Below are positions 1-8,930 of a stretch of DNA of 64,000 bases, piece by piece. The notes beneath the pieces were generated by a model. That model did not search any database, was not told where the DNA came from, and saw only the letters and a list, made by a program, of their open reading frames with translations. This DNA is from Cerasicoccus frondis (lineage in GTDB: Bacteria > Verrucomicrobiota > Verrucomicrobiia > Opitutales > Cerasicoccaceae), in assembly GCA_031296915.1 (NCBI GenBank), contig JAVDPC010000016.1:1-64000 (forward strand), written 5' to 3'. A program made the translations under genes and the position numbers. Numbering within the stretch: the first letter of the stretch is position 1; every line of letters begins with the position of its first letter.

Positions 1-74
1 GACGCTCAAGCCGCCTTGCTGGACACGAAAAATCACTGCGGCCTGATCGGCCAATCTAGATGAAAAGTGCTCTA
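1..74. mobile_element. MITE-like element, copy C (cut by the window edge)
   Basis: The reverse complement of these bases matches the first ~74 bases of the full elements at 32471-32742 and 53852-54122, in the opposite orientation. It ends GAAAAGTGCTC followed by TA, the same terminus as the full copies. It lies 11 bases past the stop codon of the minus-strand gene at 86-1018. The rest of the element would lie before base 1. No protein is encoded in the visible part. Confidence 0.85.
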
Positions 75-85
75 GCTACGCACGC

Positions 86-1018
86 CTACTTCGCCGAGTA
101 GCGGACATTGGGATCTTCAAAAATGTAACTCGGCACGCCCTGGTTAATTTCCAACTGCTTGATTTCGACAATGGAATAAACGGCGCCATTGGAAGAAGTG
201 ACGATTTTCATCGGCATGACAACGCCATTGGCGCTCTGGTGCTCGCTCATGCGCATGTAGGCAATGCTGCGCGAATCGCCGACTTTGGGATGCTGCTCAG
301 TGGCGATCTCCCAATAGGAGTCCTGGTCAATGTAGGTGTAGACGCGCTCTTTCTCGTCCTCGTAGAGGATGACATGGCAGGCAATGCCGTCCAGCATTGT
401 GTCCTTTTCCAGTGTAAAGCGTTCAGGCGTTTCCTCATAGCGCCACAAGTAGCTGCCCAGCCGTGAAGCCTCTTTAAACTTGCTGGCCATGCCTTCCGGT
501 AATTCATCCATCGCACGTGCGTCGCCCTGCCCGTTGGCTTGCTGGGCCCAAATTTCGTTTCCGTCGAAGCCCATGTCAAAACGTAGATCGCCTTGCATCA
601 TCACGCGGCGGGCAAAGTTGGGCCGTCGGAAATAGAAGATCATTTCGTGGTCATTCTGAGCTTCATGCGTTTCACCAATTTGCAGGTGCGCATTGAGCTT
701 CAGCGTGGTAACTTGATCCACCTTCGTCGCGGCAAAATGCCGTAGGACCACTTGCTCCAGCGGATCGGCTGACTCGATGCTTTCCAACGCCACTGGCTTC
801 TCTTTGACCACCAAAGGCTCCGGCTCTTCCTGCGCAACAAGCTCAGCCGACTGAACCTCCCCCTCAGCGCCCATGGCGGAGATTGATTGCTGCTTGAATC
901 GAATTAACGCGAAGATGCCGACAACAACGATGAGCAGGATGCTGGCGACGCCAGCGAGAATCATCCGCTGCGGTTTGCTTTTGCGGGACCAGGAGGAGCG
1001 ACGACGAGATTTTGGCAT
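86..1018 (-). CDS. Membrane-anchored LolA/LolB-like protein of unknown role
   Basis: 310 aa. A basic N-terminus (RRRSSWSRKSK) precedes one membrane segment at about residues 19-41 (ILAGVASILLIVVVGIFAL), then a Glu/Val-rich linker to about residue 90. The rest is predicted exported. Segments such as MIFYFRRPNFARR, FDGNEIWA and YTYIDQDSYW are the style of the LolA/LolB half-barrel superfamily that binds lipid or lipoprotein. I infer the fold from this pattern only. There is no lipobox, so it should be anchored by the single helix. It is transcribed alone, with a MITE end directly downstream. No specific function can be assigned. Confidence 0.75.
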   Translation of the reverse strand: MPKSRRRSSWSRKSKPQRMILAGVASILLIVVVGIFALIRFKQQSISAMGAEGEVQSAELVAQEEPEPLVVKEKPVALESIESADPLEQVVLRHFAATKVDQVTTLKLNAHLQIGETHEAQNDHEMIFYFRRPNFARRVMMQGDLRFDMGFDGNEIWAQQANGQGDARAMDELPEGMASKFKEASRLGSYLWRYEETPERFTLEKDTMLDGIACHVILYEDEKERVYTYIDQDSYWEIATEQHPKVGDSRSIAYMRMSEHQSANGVVMPMKIVTSSNGAVYSIVEIKQLEINQGVPSYIFEDPNVRYSAK

Positions 1019-1130
1019 TCATCGACGCACACACATTCAGCCGCCACTGGAAATACCGGAAGTGTAAAATAACCGCAACGCTGGTGACGCCATTAAGACA
1101 TTGTTAAGGCCATGTGATTACGCCGTAACC

Positions 1131-2324
1131 TCAGCTTAACTTGACAACCGTCCATCGCAAAATGAACCCCGCGCCAATGCACACCAACGAAATGCCCCAA
1201 ATGAACATGGGCACCCAGAAGGCCAGAAACAGGCAAACAGCCAAACCGACCCAGGCCAGCCATTTAGGGTACATCCTTTGTTCGGGAGGTAATTTGAGCG
1301 CCGCCGCGTTCATAATTCCGTAATAAATGAGGACCGTGCACGCGCTGAAGGACCAGGCGATCTTGATGTCCTTGAGCAGGCATAAAACAATGATCAACCC
1401 AGCCATGCCCAGAATGGCCGCCATGGGCTCGCCGTTCTTATCGAGCTTGCTGAAAAAGTGCGCCACGTCGCCACGCCGGGCCATCGCCAGCAGCACGCGC
1501 GACAAGCCAAGGATCAGGTTGAGCAACACGCCGATCAGCGCAACGTAGCCAGCGATCTGAAACAGCTGCGTCGGCGCTGCGCCCTGAAGCCACGCCCAAG
1601 CCACGCCCGCATACAGCGCCGCCGAGACGACCAGCGTGATGATCATGGCGCGGGGAATGTTCTTCTTCGGGTCAATGATCTCCTCGCCCATGGTGGCGAT
1701 GCGCCCGTAACCCGTGTAGGCCACGAAGACCAAGGCGCAGGCTTGGAGGATCGCGGGAATGCCCACTTCTGTTGAGCCAAGGAGTTCATTGGCTATCGGT
1801 TCGGGCGGCCCAGCCGGATTACTGAAAATAAGGCTCAACAGACCAGCCAATGTAATGGTCAGGATCGCGGCATTCACCTGTATGCTGCGGCGCAGACCAA
1901 ACAGGATGGTCGCTGTAACAATCAACACCGCCACAATCGCGCAGGCGACATGGAAGTCAGGCCGGAAAAAGGTCCCAATCGCCAAGGCCGCCGTTGCCGC
2001 GCTGGCGCTCTTGGCCAATAAAAACATCATGCCTGCCGTGAAACCCGCGTAGGGATGCAGCAGCCGGTAGCCGTATTCGTAAGCGCCGCCGGAAACCGGA
2101 TACGCCGCCGCCAGTTGCGCGCTGTTCAGTCCATTTACCGTCGCCACGATGGCGCCCACGGCCACCGCCAATAACGCCCACTCACCCACCTGAAATGTCA
2201 CCAGTGAGAGGATCACAAACACACCCGTGCCCAAAATCGAGCCGAGCCCCAAAAAGACCGCGCCTTTGACGTCTGCGGTGCGCTTCAGCGCTGCTGACTT
2301 ATTCGCCATGCGCCCATCAGGCAC
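1131..2324 (-). CDS. APC-family amino acid permease
   Basis: 397 aa with about 12 hydrophobic segments, the usual size and topology of amino acid-polyamine-organocation transporters. The first helix carries the glycine-rich stretch GLGSILGTGVFV, which corresponds to the family's substrate-binding unwound helix 1. GGAYEYGYRLL follows helix 2, as in the family. Substrate cannot be read from the sequence. An internal Met at residue 6 (2309) is an equally plausible start. It appears to be a single-gene unit, diverging from the small gene at 2412. Confidence 0.88.
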   Translation of the reverse strand: MPDGRMANKSAALKRTADVKGAVFLGLGSILGTGVFVILSLVTFQVGEWALLAVAVGAIVATVNGLNSAQLAAAYPVSGGAYEYGYRLLHPYAGFTAGMMFLLAKSASAATAALAIGTFFRPDFHVACAIVAVLIVTATILFGLRRSIQVNAAILTITLAGLLSLIFSNPAGPPEPIANELLGSTEVGIPAILQACALVFVAYTGYGRIATMGEEIIDPKKNIPRAMIITLVVSAALYAGVAWAWLQGAAPTQLFQIAGYVALIGVLLNLILGLSRVLLAMARRGDVAHFFSKLDKNGEPMAAILGMAGLIIVLCLLKDIKIAWSFSACTVLIYYGIMNAAALKLPPEQRMYPKWLAWVGLAVCLFLAFWVPMFIWGISLVCIGAGFILRWTVVKLS

Positions 2325-2411
2325 ACGAGCGCCGTTAAAGACAAGCCTGACCTATAAAATTCCGCGCAACTTGTAATGGCGCCCTCTGCGCCGATCCGCT
2401 ATCCTACGGAT

Positions 2412-2492
2412 ATGTCATTAGTGCTCATTGCTGGAATAGTTGTCATTGGAATCGTCGTGGCCGTCATCTTTCTGGGAGGTAAAAACGGATGA
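2412..2492 (+). CDS. Micro-ORF: 26-residue single-span membrane peptide
   Basis: ATG at 2412 to TGA at 2490-2492. The product starts MSLVLIAGIVVIGIVV and is almost entirely one transmembrane helix, ending GGKNG. Its stop overlaps the start of the next gene by four bases (ATGA at 2489-2492). The purine-rich GGGAGGT at 2474-2480, inside this ORF, is the likely ribosome site for that gene. This is the arrangement of a translationally coupled pair. No clear ribosome site precedes this ORF itself. It could be a small membrane partner or a leader peptide. Confidence 0.45.
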   Translation: MSLVLIAGIVVIGIVVAVIFLGGKNG

Positions 2493-3076
2493 GCAGCCCC
2501 TACCCGCAGCTCGCGGCCGAGCTTGGCGTCCCCTTGCATGGCGGCGACCCGTTTATGCCCGGCATCCCAATCTTAAGTTTGATCAAGCGACCATATTACG
2601 TGGAGGGGCCCTACCGCAGCCGCCACCTGAAGATTTATAATTTTTCGCGCGGCAGCGGTAAAAACAGTACGTCCTACCACGCGGTTCGCATCAGCCTGGC
2701 CCGGTCGACGAATCTCACTTTCAAACTCAGCTCGGAAGGCTTCTTTGGCTCCATTGGCAAGGCCATGGGCATGCAGGACATCCAAGCCGGCAACGCCGCG
2801 TTCGACAAGGCCTTCATCGTCAAGTGCAACGATCCGGACTTCGTGCGGGGCGCCCTGTTGCCCGAAATCCAGCAAGGGCTCCTCGCGTGCAAGGAAAACT
2901 ACCGTGGCTTCGGCTCCATCTCGCTCAACGGCGCCTGGATCGGCCCCAACGACTCCACACTCCACTACGAGCAGCGTGGCCACCTCCGCCGAAACGAAGA
3001 CCGCCTGCGCGCCGCCGCCCTCGCTGCGGCGATGAGCGACCTCGCCGACGCCATCGAGGTATACGCGACAGTGTGA
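2489..3076 (+). CDS. Conserved-looking hypothetical protein
   Basis: 195 aa, soluble, no signal peptide. The start is supported by GGGAGGT nine bases upstream and by the ATGA overlap with the micro-ORF before it. The stretch around FDKAFIVKCNDPDFVRG is reminiscent of DUF3137-type proteins, which carry a similar 'FD..F.V...D' core, but I cannot confirm this. The C-terminus (RLRAAALAAAMSDLADAI) is a probable amphipathic helix. The upstream micro-ORF suggests the protein works at the membrane; that is inference. Confidence 0.7.
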   Translation: MSSPYPQLAAELGVPLHGGDPFMPGIPILSLIKRPYYVEGPYRSRHLKIYNFSRGSGKNSTSYHAVRISLARSTNLTFKLSSEGFFGSIGKAMGMQDIQAGNAAFDKAFIVKCNDPDFVRGALLPEIQQGLLACKENYRGFGSISLNGAWIGPNDSTLHYEQRGHLRRNEDRLRAAALAAAMSDLADAIEVYATV

Positions 3077-3120
3077 GATTTTAACTGGCCAAAGCCCCGG
3101 CCTTGGCATCCAATGACGGC

Positions 3121-3621
3121 ATGAAGCATTTTCTCATTTCATTGTTGATCGGCACAACTTTGGTTGGCGTCGGTTGTTCTGATAAGTCCGATGCCGAGAA
3201 GGCCGCCGAAGAAGCCAAGGAGAACACCTCCGAAGCCTTGAGCAGCCTCAATAAAAGCATCCAGGACGCCAGCGATTCCGTCAGCGATAAGGCCAAGGAA
3301 ATCTCCCAAAACATTTCCGACTGGTCCGAGGAACAGAAGAAGCAGGCCATCGCCAAGTTCAAGGAATCCGGCGACGCGCTCGAAAAGCAATGGGACGCAC
3401 TCGCCGCCAAAGCAAACGGCCTCTCCGGCGAAACCGAAGACCAGTGGGACCAAGCGGAAGACCATTGGGACGACGCCAAGGAAGCCTTCAACGACGCCCT
3501 CGACGACATGCAGGACGCTACCGCCGAAGACTGGGACACAGTCGAAGCTGAGATGAAGAAGGCCTGGACTTCCATGCAAAGCGCGTTCAAGGAAGCAAGC
3601 TCTGCATTGCAAAGTAAGTAA
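3121..3621 (+). CDS. Helical lipoprotein (apolipoprotein-like)
   Basis: 166 aa from ATG 3121; an upstream in-frame TTG at 3103 is less likely. A short Lys-start signal peptide ends in the lipobox LVGVGC, so Cys18 should be lipidated. The mature protein is charged, Ala/Glu/Asp/Lys/Trp-rich and predicted almost all helix, with repeated 'W(D)..A' spacing (QWDQAEDHWDDAKEAFNDA). This resembles amphipathic coiled-coil lipoproteins that coat surfaces or bridge envelope layers. No enzyme motif is seen. Confidence 0.75.
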   Translation: MKHFLISLLIGTTLVGVGCSDKSDAEKAAEEAKENTSEALSSLNKSIQDASDSVSDKAKEISQNISDWSEEQKKQAIAKFKESGDALEKQWDALAAKANGLSGETEDQWDQAEDHWDDAKEAFNDALDDMQDATAEDWDTVEAEMKKAWTSMQSAFKEASSALQSK

Positions 3622-3707
3622 GCACTCACAATCTTTTTCAACCCGGCCGCGGCCCCACCTGGGACCGTGGCCAATGTGTATCATTCTCCCAGACATCCCT
3701 GCTGACT

Positions 3708-6299
3708 ATGGCCGCTGGCAAAAAAGAGACCCCGATGATGCAGCAATACTGGCGTTATCGTAAGGAGGACCCCCGCGTCCCCGCCGATGCGCTGCTGCTC
3801 TTTCGCTTGGGCGACTTCTACGAAATGTTTCATGGCGACGCCGAGGAAGGTGCGCGCCTGCTCGGCATCACGCTGACCCAGCGCGGCGGCTACCCGATGG
3901 CGGGCATCCCCTACCACGCGCGCGACACCTACCTGCCCAAGCTCCTCACGCAGGGGGTCAAGGTGGCCATCGTTGACCAGGTCGAAACGCCCAAGCCGGG
4001 CAAGCTCGTCGAGCGCGACTTAACGCGCGTCCTCACCCCCGGCACCACGCTGGAAGAACACCAGCTCGACGCACGGCGTAACCACTACCTGCTCGCGTTG
4101 ACCAGCGACCGCAAAGGCAACTTCCACGCTGCGTGGCTCGACCTTTCCACGGGCGAATTCCAAGTCGCTTCGGAAACCGATCCGGCCAAACTGATGCCGG
4201 TCTTTCACGCGATCGACCCCAAGGAAATTCTCCTACCGGAAAACACGTCGATCAAGTGGGCGCACAAGGAAGAGCTCCGCGCCTGGCACGAAGATTTCGA
4301 CTACTACTGCCAGAACCGCCCCGTCACGATTTTGCCCGACTTCCAGTTTGAAGTCGATGCGGGCGCCCGCGCGGTGCTCGACGCCCTCGGTGTGCTCAAT
4401 CTGAACGGCTTCGGCCTCGATGTCTCGCACCCCGCGCTCGGCAGCGCTGGCTCGCTCATTGCCTACGCGACGGACACCCTTTGCGCGCCGCCCAAGAACC
4501 TGCGCCACATCAAGGAATACCACACGCAGCGCACGCTCCTGCTCGACCCGTCGACGATGCGCAACCTGGAGATTTTCCAAAGCTCGCAAGGCGGGCGCAC
4601 GGGTTCGCTCATCGCCGCGATCGACCAAACCGTCACCGCCGCCGGTGGCCGCTTGATTGAGCAATGGCTCGCCGAACCGCTTCTTGATTTAAAAGAACTC
4701 AACCGCCGCCAACAAGCCGTGGCGGACTTCCATGCCGAGCCCGCGCGCTGCGGCGCGCTCACGGATTTGCTCAAGGGCATCCGCGACATCACCCGCATTT
4801 TGGGTCGCCTGCAAAACCGCATTCGCAACCCGCGCGAGCTGGGCGGCATCCGCGACACGATCAACGCGATGCCTGAAATCCGCGAAGAGCTTGCGGCATT
4901 CGCCGGCGAAGAAGTGCAAGCTTTGCATGGCAAAGTAAGTTCGTTTGACGCCCTGCGTGAACACCTCGCATTGGCGCTCGCCGACGAACTGCCCGGCAAC
5001 ATTGCCGACGGCGGCGTGATCCGCGATCAATTCGACGAAGACCTCGACTACCTGCGCAGCCTCACGCGCGACAGCAAAACGTGGCTCAGCAACTTCGAAG
5101 CGACCGAGCGCGAACGCACCGGCATCAAAAGCCTTAAGGTGAAATACAACGGCGCGTTTGGCTACTTCATCGAAGTCACCAAAGCCAACGCCGCGCAAGC
5201 GCCCGAGGACTACATTCGCAAGCAGACAATGAAGAACGCCGAGCGCTTCGTGACCGAAGAACTCCGCGTTAAGGAAAAGGAAATTCTCCACGCCGAAGAG
5301 AAGGCGCTCGCCCGCGAAGACCAGCTCTTCCAAGAGCTCGTGACGCGTATTTTGGAAGACGCTTCGGCGCTCGAAGAAACCGCCGCCGCCCTTGCGCAGT
5401 GCGATCTCTTTATCGGCTGGGCGCAGCTTGCCCGCGAGTGGGATTACTGCCGCCCCGAGATTGCCGAAGACGACGTGCTCGACATCGAGCAGGGCCGCCA
5501 CCCCGTCGTCGAGCAAATGATCAAGGCCGACCGTCTGGGTCTGCGCGGCGCCCATGGCTTCGTGCCCAACGACACCTTGCTCACCGCCGGCGAAGAGCAG
5601 ATCGCGCTGCTCACCGGCCCGAACATGGCCGGTAAGTCGACTTACATTCGGCAGGTCGCGCTGATCACGCTCCTCGCGCAGATCGGCAGTTGGGTCCCGG
5701 CCAAGCGTTGCCACGTGGGCCTCGTTGACCGCATCTTCTCCCGCGTTGGCGCCAGTGACGAGCTGGCCCGCGGCAACTCGACCTTCATGGTCGAAATGAA
5801 CGAGACCGCGAACATCCTCAACAACGCCACGGATCGCAGCCTAATCATCCTCGACGAGATCGGCCGCGGCACCTCGACCTACGACGGCTTGAGCATCGCC
5901 TGGGCCGTGGTCGAGCACCTCCATGGCGACAGCGAGAAGGGCCCGCGCACCTTGTTCGCCACCCACTACCACGAGATCACACAGCTAGAAAACACCCTCG
6001 CCCGCCTGCGCAATTTCAGCGTTTCGGTGAAGGAGTGGGCAGACGAAATTCGCTTCCTGCACACCGTCATTCCCGGCGCCGCGGACCGCAGTTACGGAAT
6101 CCAAGTGGCGCGCCTCGCGGGGCTGCCGGCAACGGTCATCACCCGCGCCAAGGCCGTGCTCGAAGAGCTGGAAAGCGAAGGCAACGTCCTCCGCGAAACC
6201 CTGCGCGAGCCCAACGCCCCAAAGATCGAACCCAAGCCCAAGCCAAAGCGCGCCCCCAAGCCCGCCCCCGCAGACGACGACCAGCTGGCGCTGTTTTAG
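3708..6299 (+). CDS. mutS: DNA mismatch repair protein MutS
   Basis: 863 aa, full length for the family. It recognises mismatches and small loops and starts methyl-independent or MutH-type repair with MutL. The mismatch-binding N-domain carries the Phe-x-Glu wedge in GDFYEMF (about residues 31-37). The ATPase domain has Walker A TGPNMAGKST near residue 637, then IFSRVGASDEL and the Walker B / ABC signature region STFMVEMNETANIL and IILDEIGRGTST. The C-terminus is a short Pro/Lys-rich tail ending DDDQLALF, a typical clamp-binding-like end. The gene stands alone after a lipoprotein gene. Confidence 0.98.
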   Translation: MAAGKKETPMMQQYWRYRKEDPRVPADALLLFRLGDFYEMFHGDAEEGARLLGITLTQRGGYPMAGIPYHARDTYLPKLLTQGVKVAIVDQVETPKPGKLVERDLTRVLTPGTTLEEHQLDARRNHYLLALTSDRKGNFHAAWLDLSTGEFQVASETDPAKLMPVFHAIDPKEILLPENTSIKWAHKEELRAWHEDFDYYCQNRPVTILPDFQFEVDAGARAVLDALGVLNLNGFGLDVSHPALGSAGSLIAYATDTLCAPPKNLRHIKEYHTQRTLLLDPSTMRNLEIFQSSQGGRTGSLIAAIDQTVTAAGGRLIEQWLAEPLLDLKELNRRQQAVADFHAEPARCGALTDLLKGIRDITRILGRLQNRIRNPRELGGIRDTINAMPEIREELAAFAGEEVQALHGKVSSFDALREHLALALADELPGNIADGGVIRDQFDEDLDYLRSLTRDSKTWLSNFEATERERTGIKSLKVKYNGAFGYFIEVTKANAAQAPEDYIRKQTMKNAERFVTEELRVKEKEILHAEEKALAREDQLFQELVTRILEDASALEETAAALAQCDLFIGWAQLAREWDYCRPEIAEDDVLDIEQGRHPVVEQMIKADRLGLRGAHGFVPNDTLLTAGEEQIALLTGPNMAGKSTYIRQVALITLLAQIGSWVPAKRCHVGLVDRIFSRVGASDELARGNSTFMVEMNETANILNNATDRSLIILDEIGRGTSTYDGLSIAWAVVEHLHGDSEKGPRTLFATHYHEITQLENTLARLRNFSVSVKEWADEIRFLHTVIPGAADRSYGIQVARLAGLPATVITRAKAVLEELESEGNVLRETLREPNAPKIEPKPKPKRAPKPAPADDDQLALF

Positions 6300-6350
6300 G
6301 CCACTGCAAATCTCCTCGACTGCCGGAGCTTGTCCGCGTTTGATCGCGCT

Positions 6351-6755
6351 ATGAAACTTGCCCTTATTTCTCTATGTTCCCTCATGCTCAGCACCATCGG
6401 CTACGCAGGAGAAACAGAGGATATCTATACAAATTTCTTTGAGCGCACCCCTCTGACTGACGCGGATTATAAGGCCATTGCCAACGGCCAGAAATGCGTC
6501 ATCGCGGAATACGACGTGGAGAACATGACTCTTCAGAATGCGCTCAACGTGCTCAATGCAGCATCCGTAAAAGCTGAGCCGACCAAGGGCATTGCGCCAA
6601 TGGTAATCCAGATTCGCCGCAACACGGACCCCGATTCAGTCACACAGAAAGCCACCCAGAAGAACACGATGGAAATCGTCAACCGTATCTGCGGCCAGCT
6701 CGGCTATAAGTGGACATCCTACCAAGGCACGATCGTCATCACCTACGCCAACTAA
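6351..6755 (+). CDS. Small exported protein with an STN-like fold
   Basis: 134 aa from ATG 6351 (an in-frame TTG at 6330 would only add residues before the signal peptide). It has a Sec signal peptide (MKLALISLCSLMLSTIGYAG). The mature part alternates EYDVENMTLQNALNVLN with a closing NRICGQLGYKW...GTIVITY. This pattern of 'beta - helix - GTIVI' resembles the small secretin/TonB N-terminal (STN) domain, which occurs alone in many exported proteins of this phylum. It ends 9 bases before the next gene, so they may be co-transcribed. Confidence 0.65.
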   Translation: MKLALISLCSLMLSTIGYAGETEDIYTNFFERTPLTDADYKAIANGQKCVIAEYDVENMTLQNALNVLNAASVKAEPTKGIAPMVIQIRRNTDPDSVTQKATQKNTMEIVNRICGQLGYKWTSYQGTIVITYAN

Positions 6756-6764
6756 TTATTCACC

Positions 6765-7559
6765 GTGGAAACCCGTCACTTCACCAACTACCCGGTCTTC
6801 GGCCCTGACGCCGATTTGATCGACCCGGAAGAGCTGCCCACTTGGGTCATCGAAAACAACGATGACTTGCTCGCCTTTGACAAGCCAGGGTGGGTCGTCT
6901 GCCATCCATCGAAGAACGGGCCGTGGTCGAGCCTCGTTGGCGCGTGCCGCGAGTGGACCGGCATGGAGACGCTGCACCTCATTGCGCGCCTCGACCGCGA
7001 GACCAGCGGCGTGATCCTGCTGGCCAAGCACAAGGCCGCCGCGCGCAAGCTGCAGATTGCGTTTCAAGACCGCGCCGTGGAGAAGACTTACCACGCCATC
7101 CTCGAAGGCGAGATGACGGAGCCCGCCGCCGTCGATCAGCGTCTCGCCAAGGATCTGGAGTCCCCCGTCGCGGCGAAGGTCACGGTGCGCCGTTCCAACT
7201 CCTCGCAGCGCGCGATTTCCCACTTCACGCCGCTCGTCGCGCAAAACGGGTACACGCTAGCCGAAGTGAAGCTGGAAACCGGCCGCAAGCACCAGATCCG
7301 CGCCCATGCGGAATGGCTGGGCCACCGCGTGGTTGGCGACAAGATTTACGGGCCGGACTCGACGCTGTTCCTGGACTTTATCGAAAACGGCTGGACCGAG
7401 CGGCTGGAAGCTAATTTGCCCATGCGGCGACAGGCGTTGCATTGCACGGAGTTAACGTTTAGTGACGGCCTATCCTTCCGCGCGCCACTGGCCTGGGACA
7501 TGCAGCAATTTGCCCGCGAACGCATGGGCTTGGCTGATTTGCCAGCTCAATGCGTTTAA
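6765..7559 (+). CDS. RluA-family RNA pseudouridine synthase
   Basis: 264 aa, GTG start, no N-terminal S4 domain. It isomerises uridine to pseudouridine in rRNA or tRNA. The catalytic motif is HLIARLDRETSGVILLAK, in which the Asp of RLDRETSG is the nucleophile. Supporting blocks are AFDKPGWVVCHPS near the start and ETGRKHQIRAHAEWLGHRVVGDKIYG further on, both family hallmarks. Length fits the short RluA group (RluA, TruC or a YlyB relative); the exact target cannot be told. Confidence 0.93.
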   Translation: METRHFTNYPVFGPDADLIDPEELPTWVIENNDDLLAFDKPGWVVCHPSKNGPWSSLVGACREWTGMETLHLIARLDRETSGVILLAKHKAAARKLQIAFQDRAVEKTYHAILEGEMTEPAAVDQRLAKDLESPVAAKVTVRRSNSSQRAISHFTPLVAQNGYTLAEVKLETGRKHQIRAHAEWLGHRVVGDKIYGPDSTLFLDFIENGWTERLEANLPMRRQALHCTELTFSDGLSFRAPLAWDMQQFARERMGLADLPAQCV

Positions 7560-7647
7560 AACAGCTTATAATTAGTCAAATTAATTTACGCGAGCGGACT
7601 TGACCCTTGGCGGGAGTAAGCGCACATTAATACTACCTGTGACCACG

Positions 7648-8166
7648 ATGACGGACACGAACCGCCCGGCGCTTTTCGACCTGGATGGCGCGGTTGAGGC
7701 GCTCAATGAGGCGTTGGTAGAGCCGAACGTGCGCCTGCGCTTGGTCGAGCCCGATCATGTGGACTACCAGCAAGACGCCTTTCGCAAGTTCCGCGATGTG
7801 CTCTCCGAATGGCGCGAATTCGACAAGCGGGCCAAGTTCACCATCGAAGACAGCCAAGGCCGGACCATGGGCTTCTTTGAATACAAGCGCTACTGGCAGG
7901 GCGCGGACGACCTCGGGCGCGACGACTTTATCGAACTGCTCCAAATGCAGCTGCGTTTTCCCTTCGTCCTCAAGGACGGCACTTCACTGGCGGGCTACTC
8001 TGGCAAGCGCGCCCGGGTAAAACGTGGCGACGCGCCGACGAGCACCGTTTCACTCAAGATCGATCATGTGCCCAGAGCCCCAACGCTCTTTTGTCAATTT
8101 GGCACAACCTTTGGCTGGCGTATCGCTGATCTTTCGGGCACAATGGTAGGCGAACTTTTCCGCTGA
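7648..8166 (+). CDS. Hypothetical soluble protein
   Basis: 172 aa from ATG 7648; a GTG at 7639 and a TTG at 7600 are in frame upstream. No signal peptide or membrane span. Sequence blocks such as FRKFRDVLSEWREFDKRAKF and GFFEYKRYWQGADDL look like a compact alpha/beta protein with many charged residues. I do not recognise the family. Codon use matches its neighbours, so it is very likely a real gene. Confidence 0.65.
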   Translation: MTDTNRPALFDLDGAVEALNEALVEPNVRLRLVEPDHVDYQQDAFRKFRDVLSEWREFDKRAKFTIEDSQGRTMGFFEYKRYWQGADDLGRDDFIELLQMQLRFPFVLKDGTSLAGYSGKRARVKRGDAPTSTVSLKIDHVPRAPTLFCQFGTTFGWRIADLSGTMVGELFR

Positions 8167-8209
8167 TGCTCATTCACGGCACAGCGTCGTTCAACCTACA
8201 GACGCTGCT

Positions 8210-8893
8210 ATGTCCAACAATTTTCCGCATTATGAGGTGCGCCTCGATGACGGTCGGTTAATCGAATTAACCAGCCCGGAGCGCATGCTGCCTGAGGCTT
8301 GGTCCAAAGTAAACACCCTGCCCGAGTGGACGCGTCTCGACTACCATCAATGTCCCAATTGCCCACTGGACGAAAAGCGGATCGAGCGCTGCCCTGCCGC
8401 CGCCGCCGTGGCCCAGCTCGTCGAGAATTTCACCGAAGTCGTGTCCTTTCAAAAGGTAGACTTGGTCATCATCCGGGCCAACGGCCAATACTCAGTCCGT
8501 GGCTCGGCGCAGATGGTCGTCTTTGCCCTGCTGGTGGAGTTCGTTTCCCGCGCCAAATGCCCGTATCTCTTCGATCCCAGTGCGGACAAGGGCTTCTTCT
8601 TTCTGTGCATTGACGTCGACCAGTTGCTCTACCGGTTTTTCGCGAGCTTCCTGATCCAGCACCACTTGCTCAGCTCCGGCGAGCCCGACCCCAATGCCGT
8701 CAACTGGAACCGCTTCCAGCAATACATGGGCGAGATCCGCGTATCGCTGGAAGGCCTGCTGGAGCGCATTCAAGCCTATTGCCACGAAGACGCCAACATC
8801 AACGCCCTCACCGGCGCCATCAGCATTAGCAAGCTCCTCGAAGAACACTGGGACGACAGCCTCCGCCTCTTCAAGGATATGACTTTCCGCTAA
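8210..8893 (+). CDS. Hypothetical cysteine-containing protein (DUF6901-like?)
   Basis: 227 aa, cytoplasmic. The N-terminal YEVRLDDGRLIEL is followed by YHQCPNCPLDEKRIERCPAA, a Cys cluster that could bind metal. The middle is strongly helical (FALLVEFVSRAKCPYLFDP, LLYRFFASFLIQHHLL). I recall uncharacterised bacterial proteins with a similar 'HQCPNCPL' block, possibly DUF6901, but cannot verify this. No function is assigned. Confidence 0.7.
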   Translation: MSNNFPHYEVRLDDGRLIELTSPERMLPEAWSKVNTLPEWTRLDYHQCPNCPLDEKRIERCPAAAAVAQLVENFTEVVSFQKVDLVIIRANGQYSVRGSAQMVVFALLVEFVSRAKCPYLFDPSADKGFFFLCIDVDQLLYRFFASFLIQHHLLSSGEPDPNAVNWNRFQQYMGEIRVSLEGLLERIQAYCHEDANINALTGAISISKLLEEHWDDSLRLFKDMTFR

Positions 8894-8930
8894 ACCCTAC
8901 TCCACCACAACCCACATCTGAAATAGCATT

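Noticed and set aside
4689..5714. 341-aa minus-strand ORF inside mutS
   Set aside because: It is the antisense frame of a GC-rich gene; mutS is complete on the other strand.
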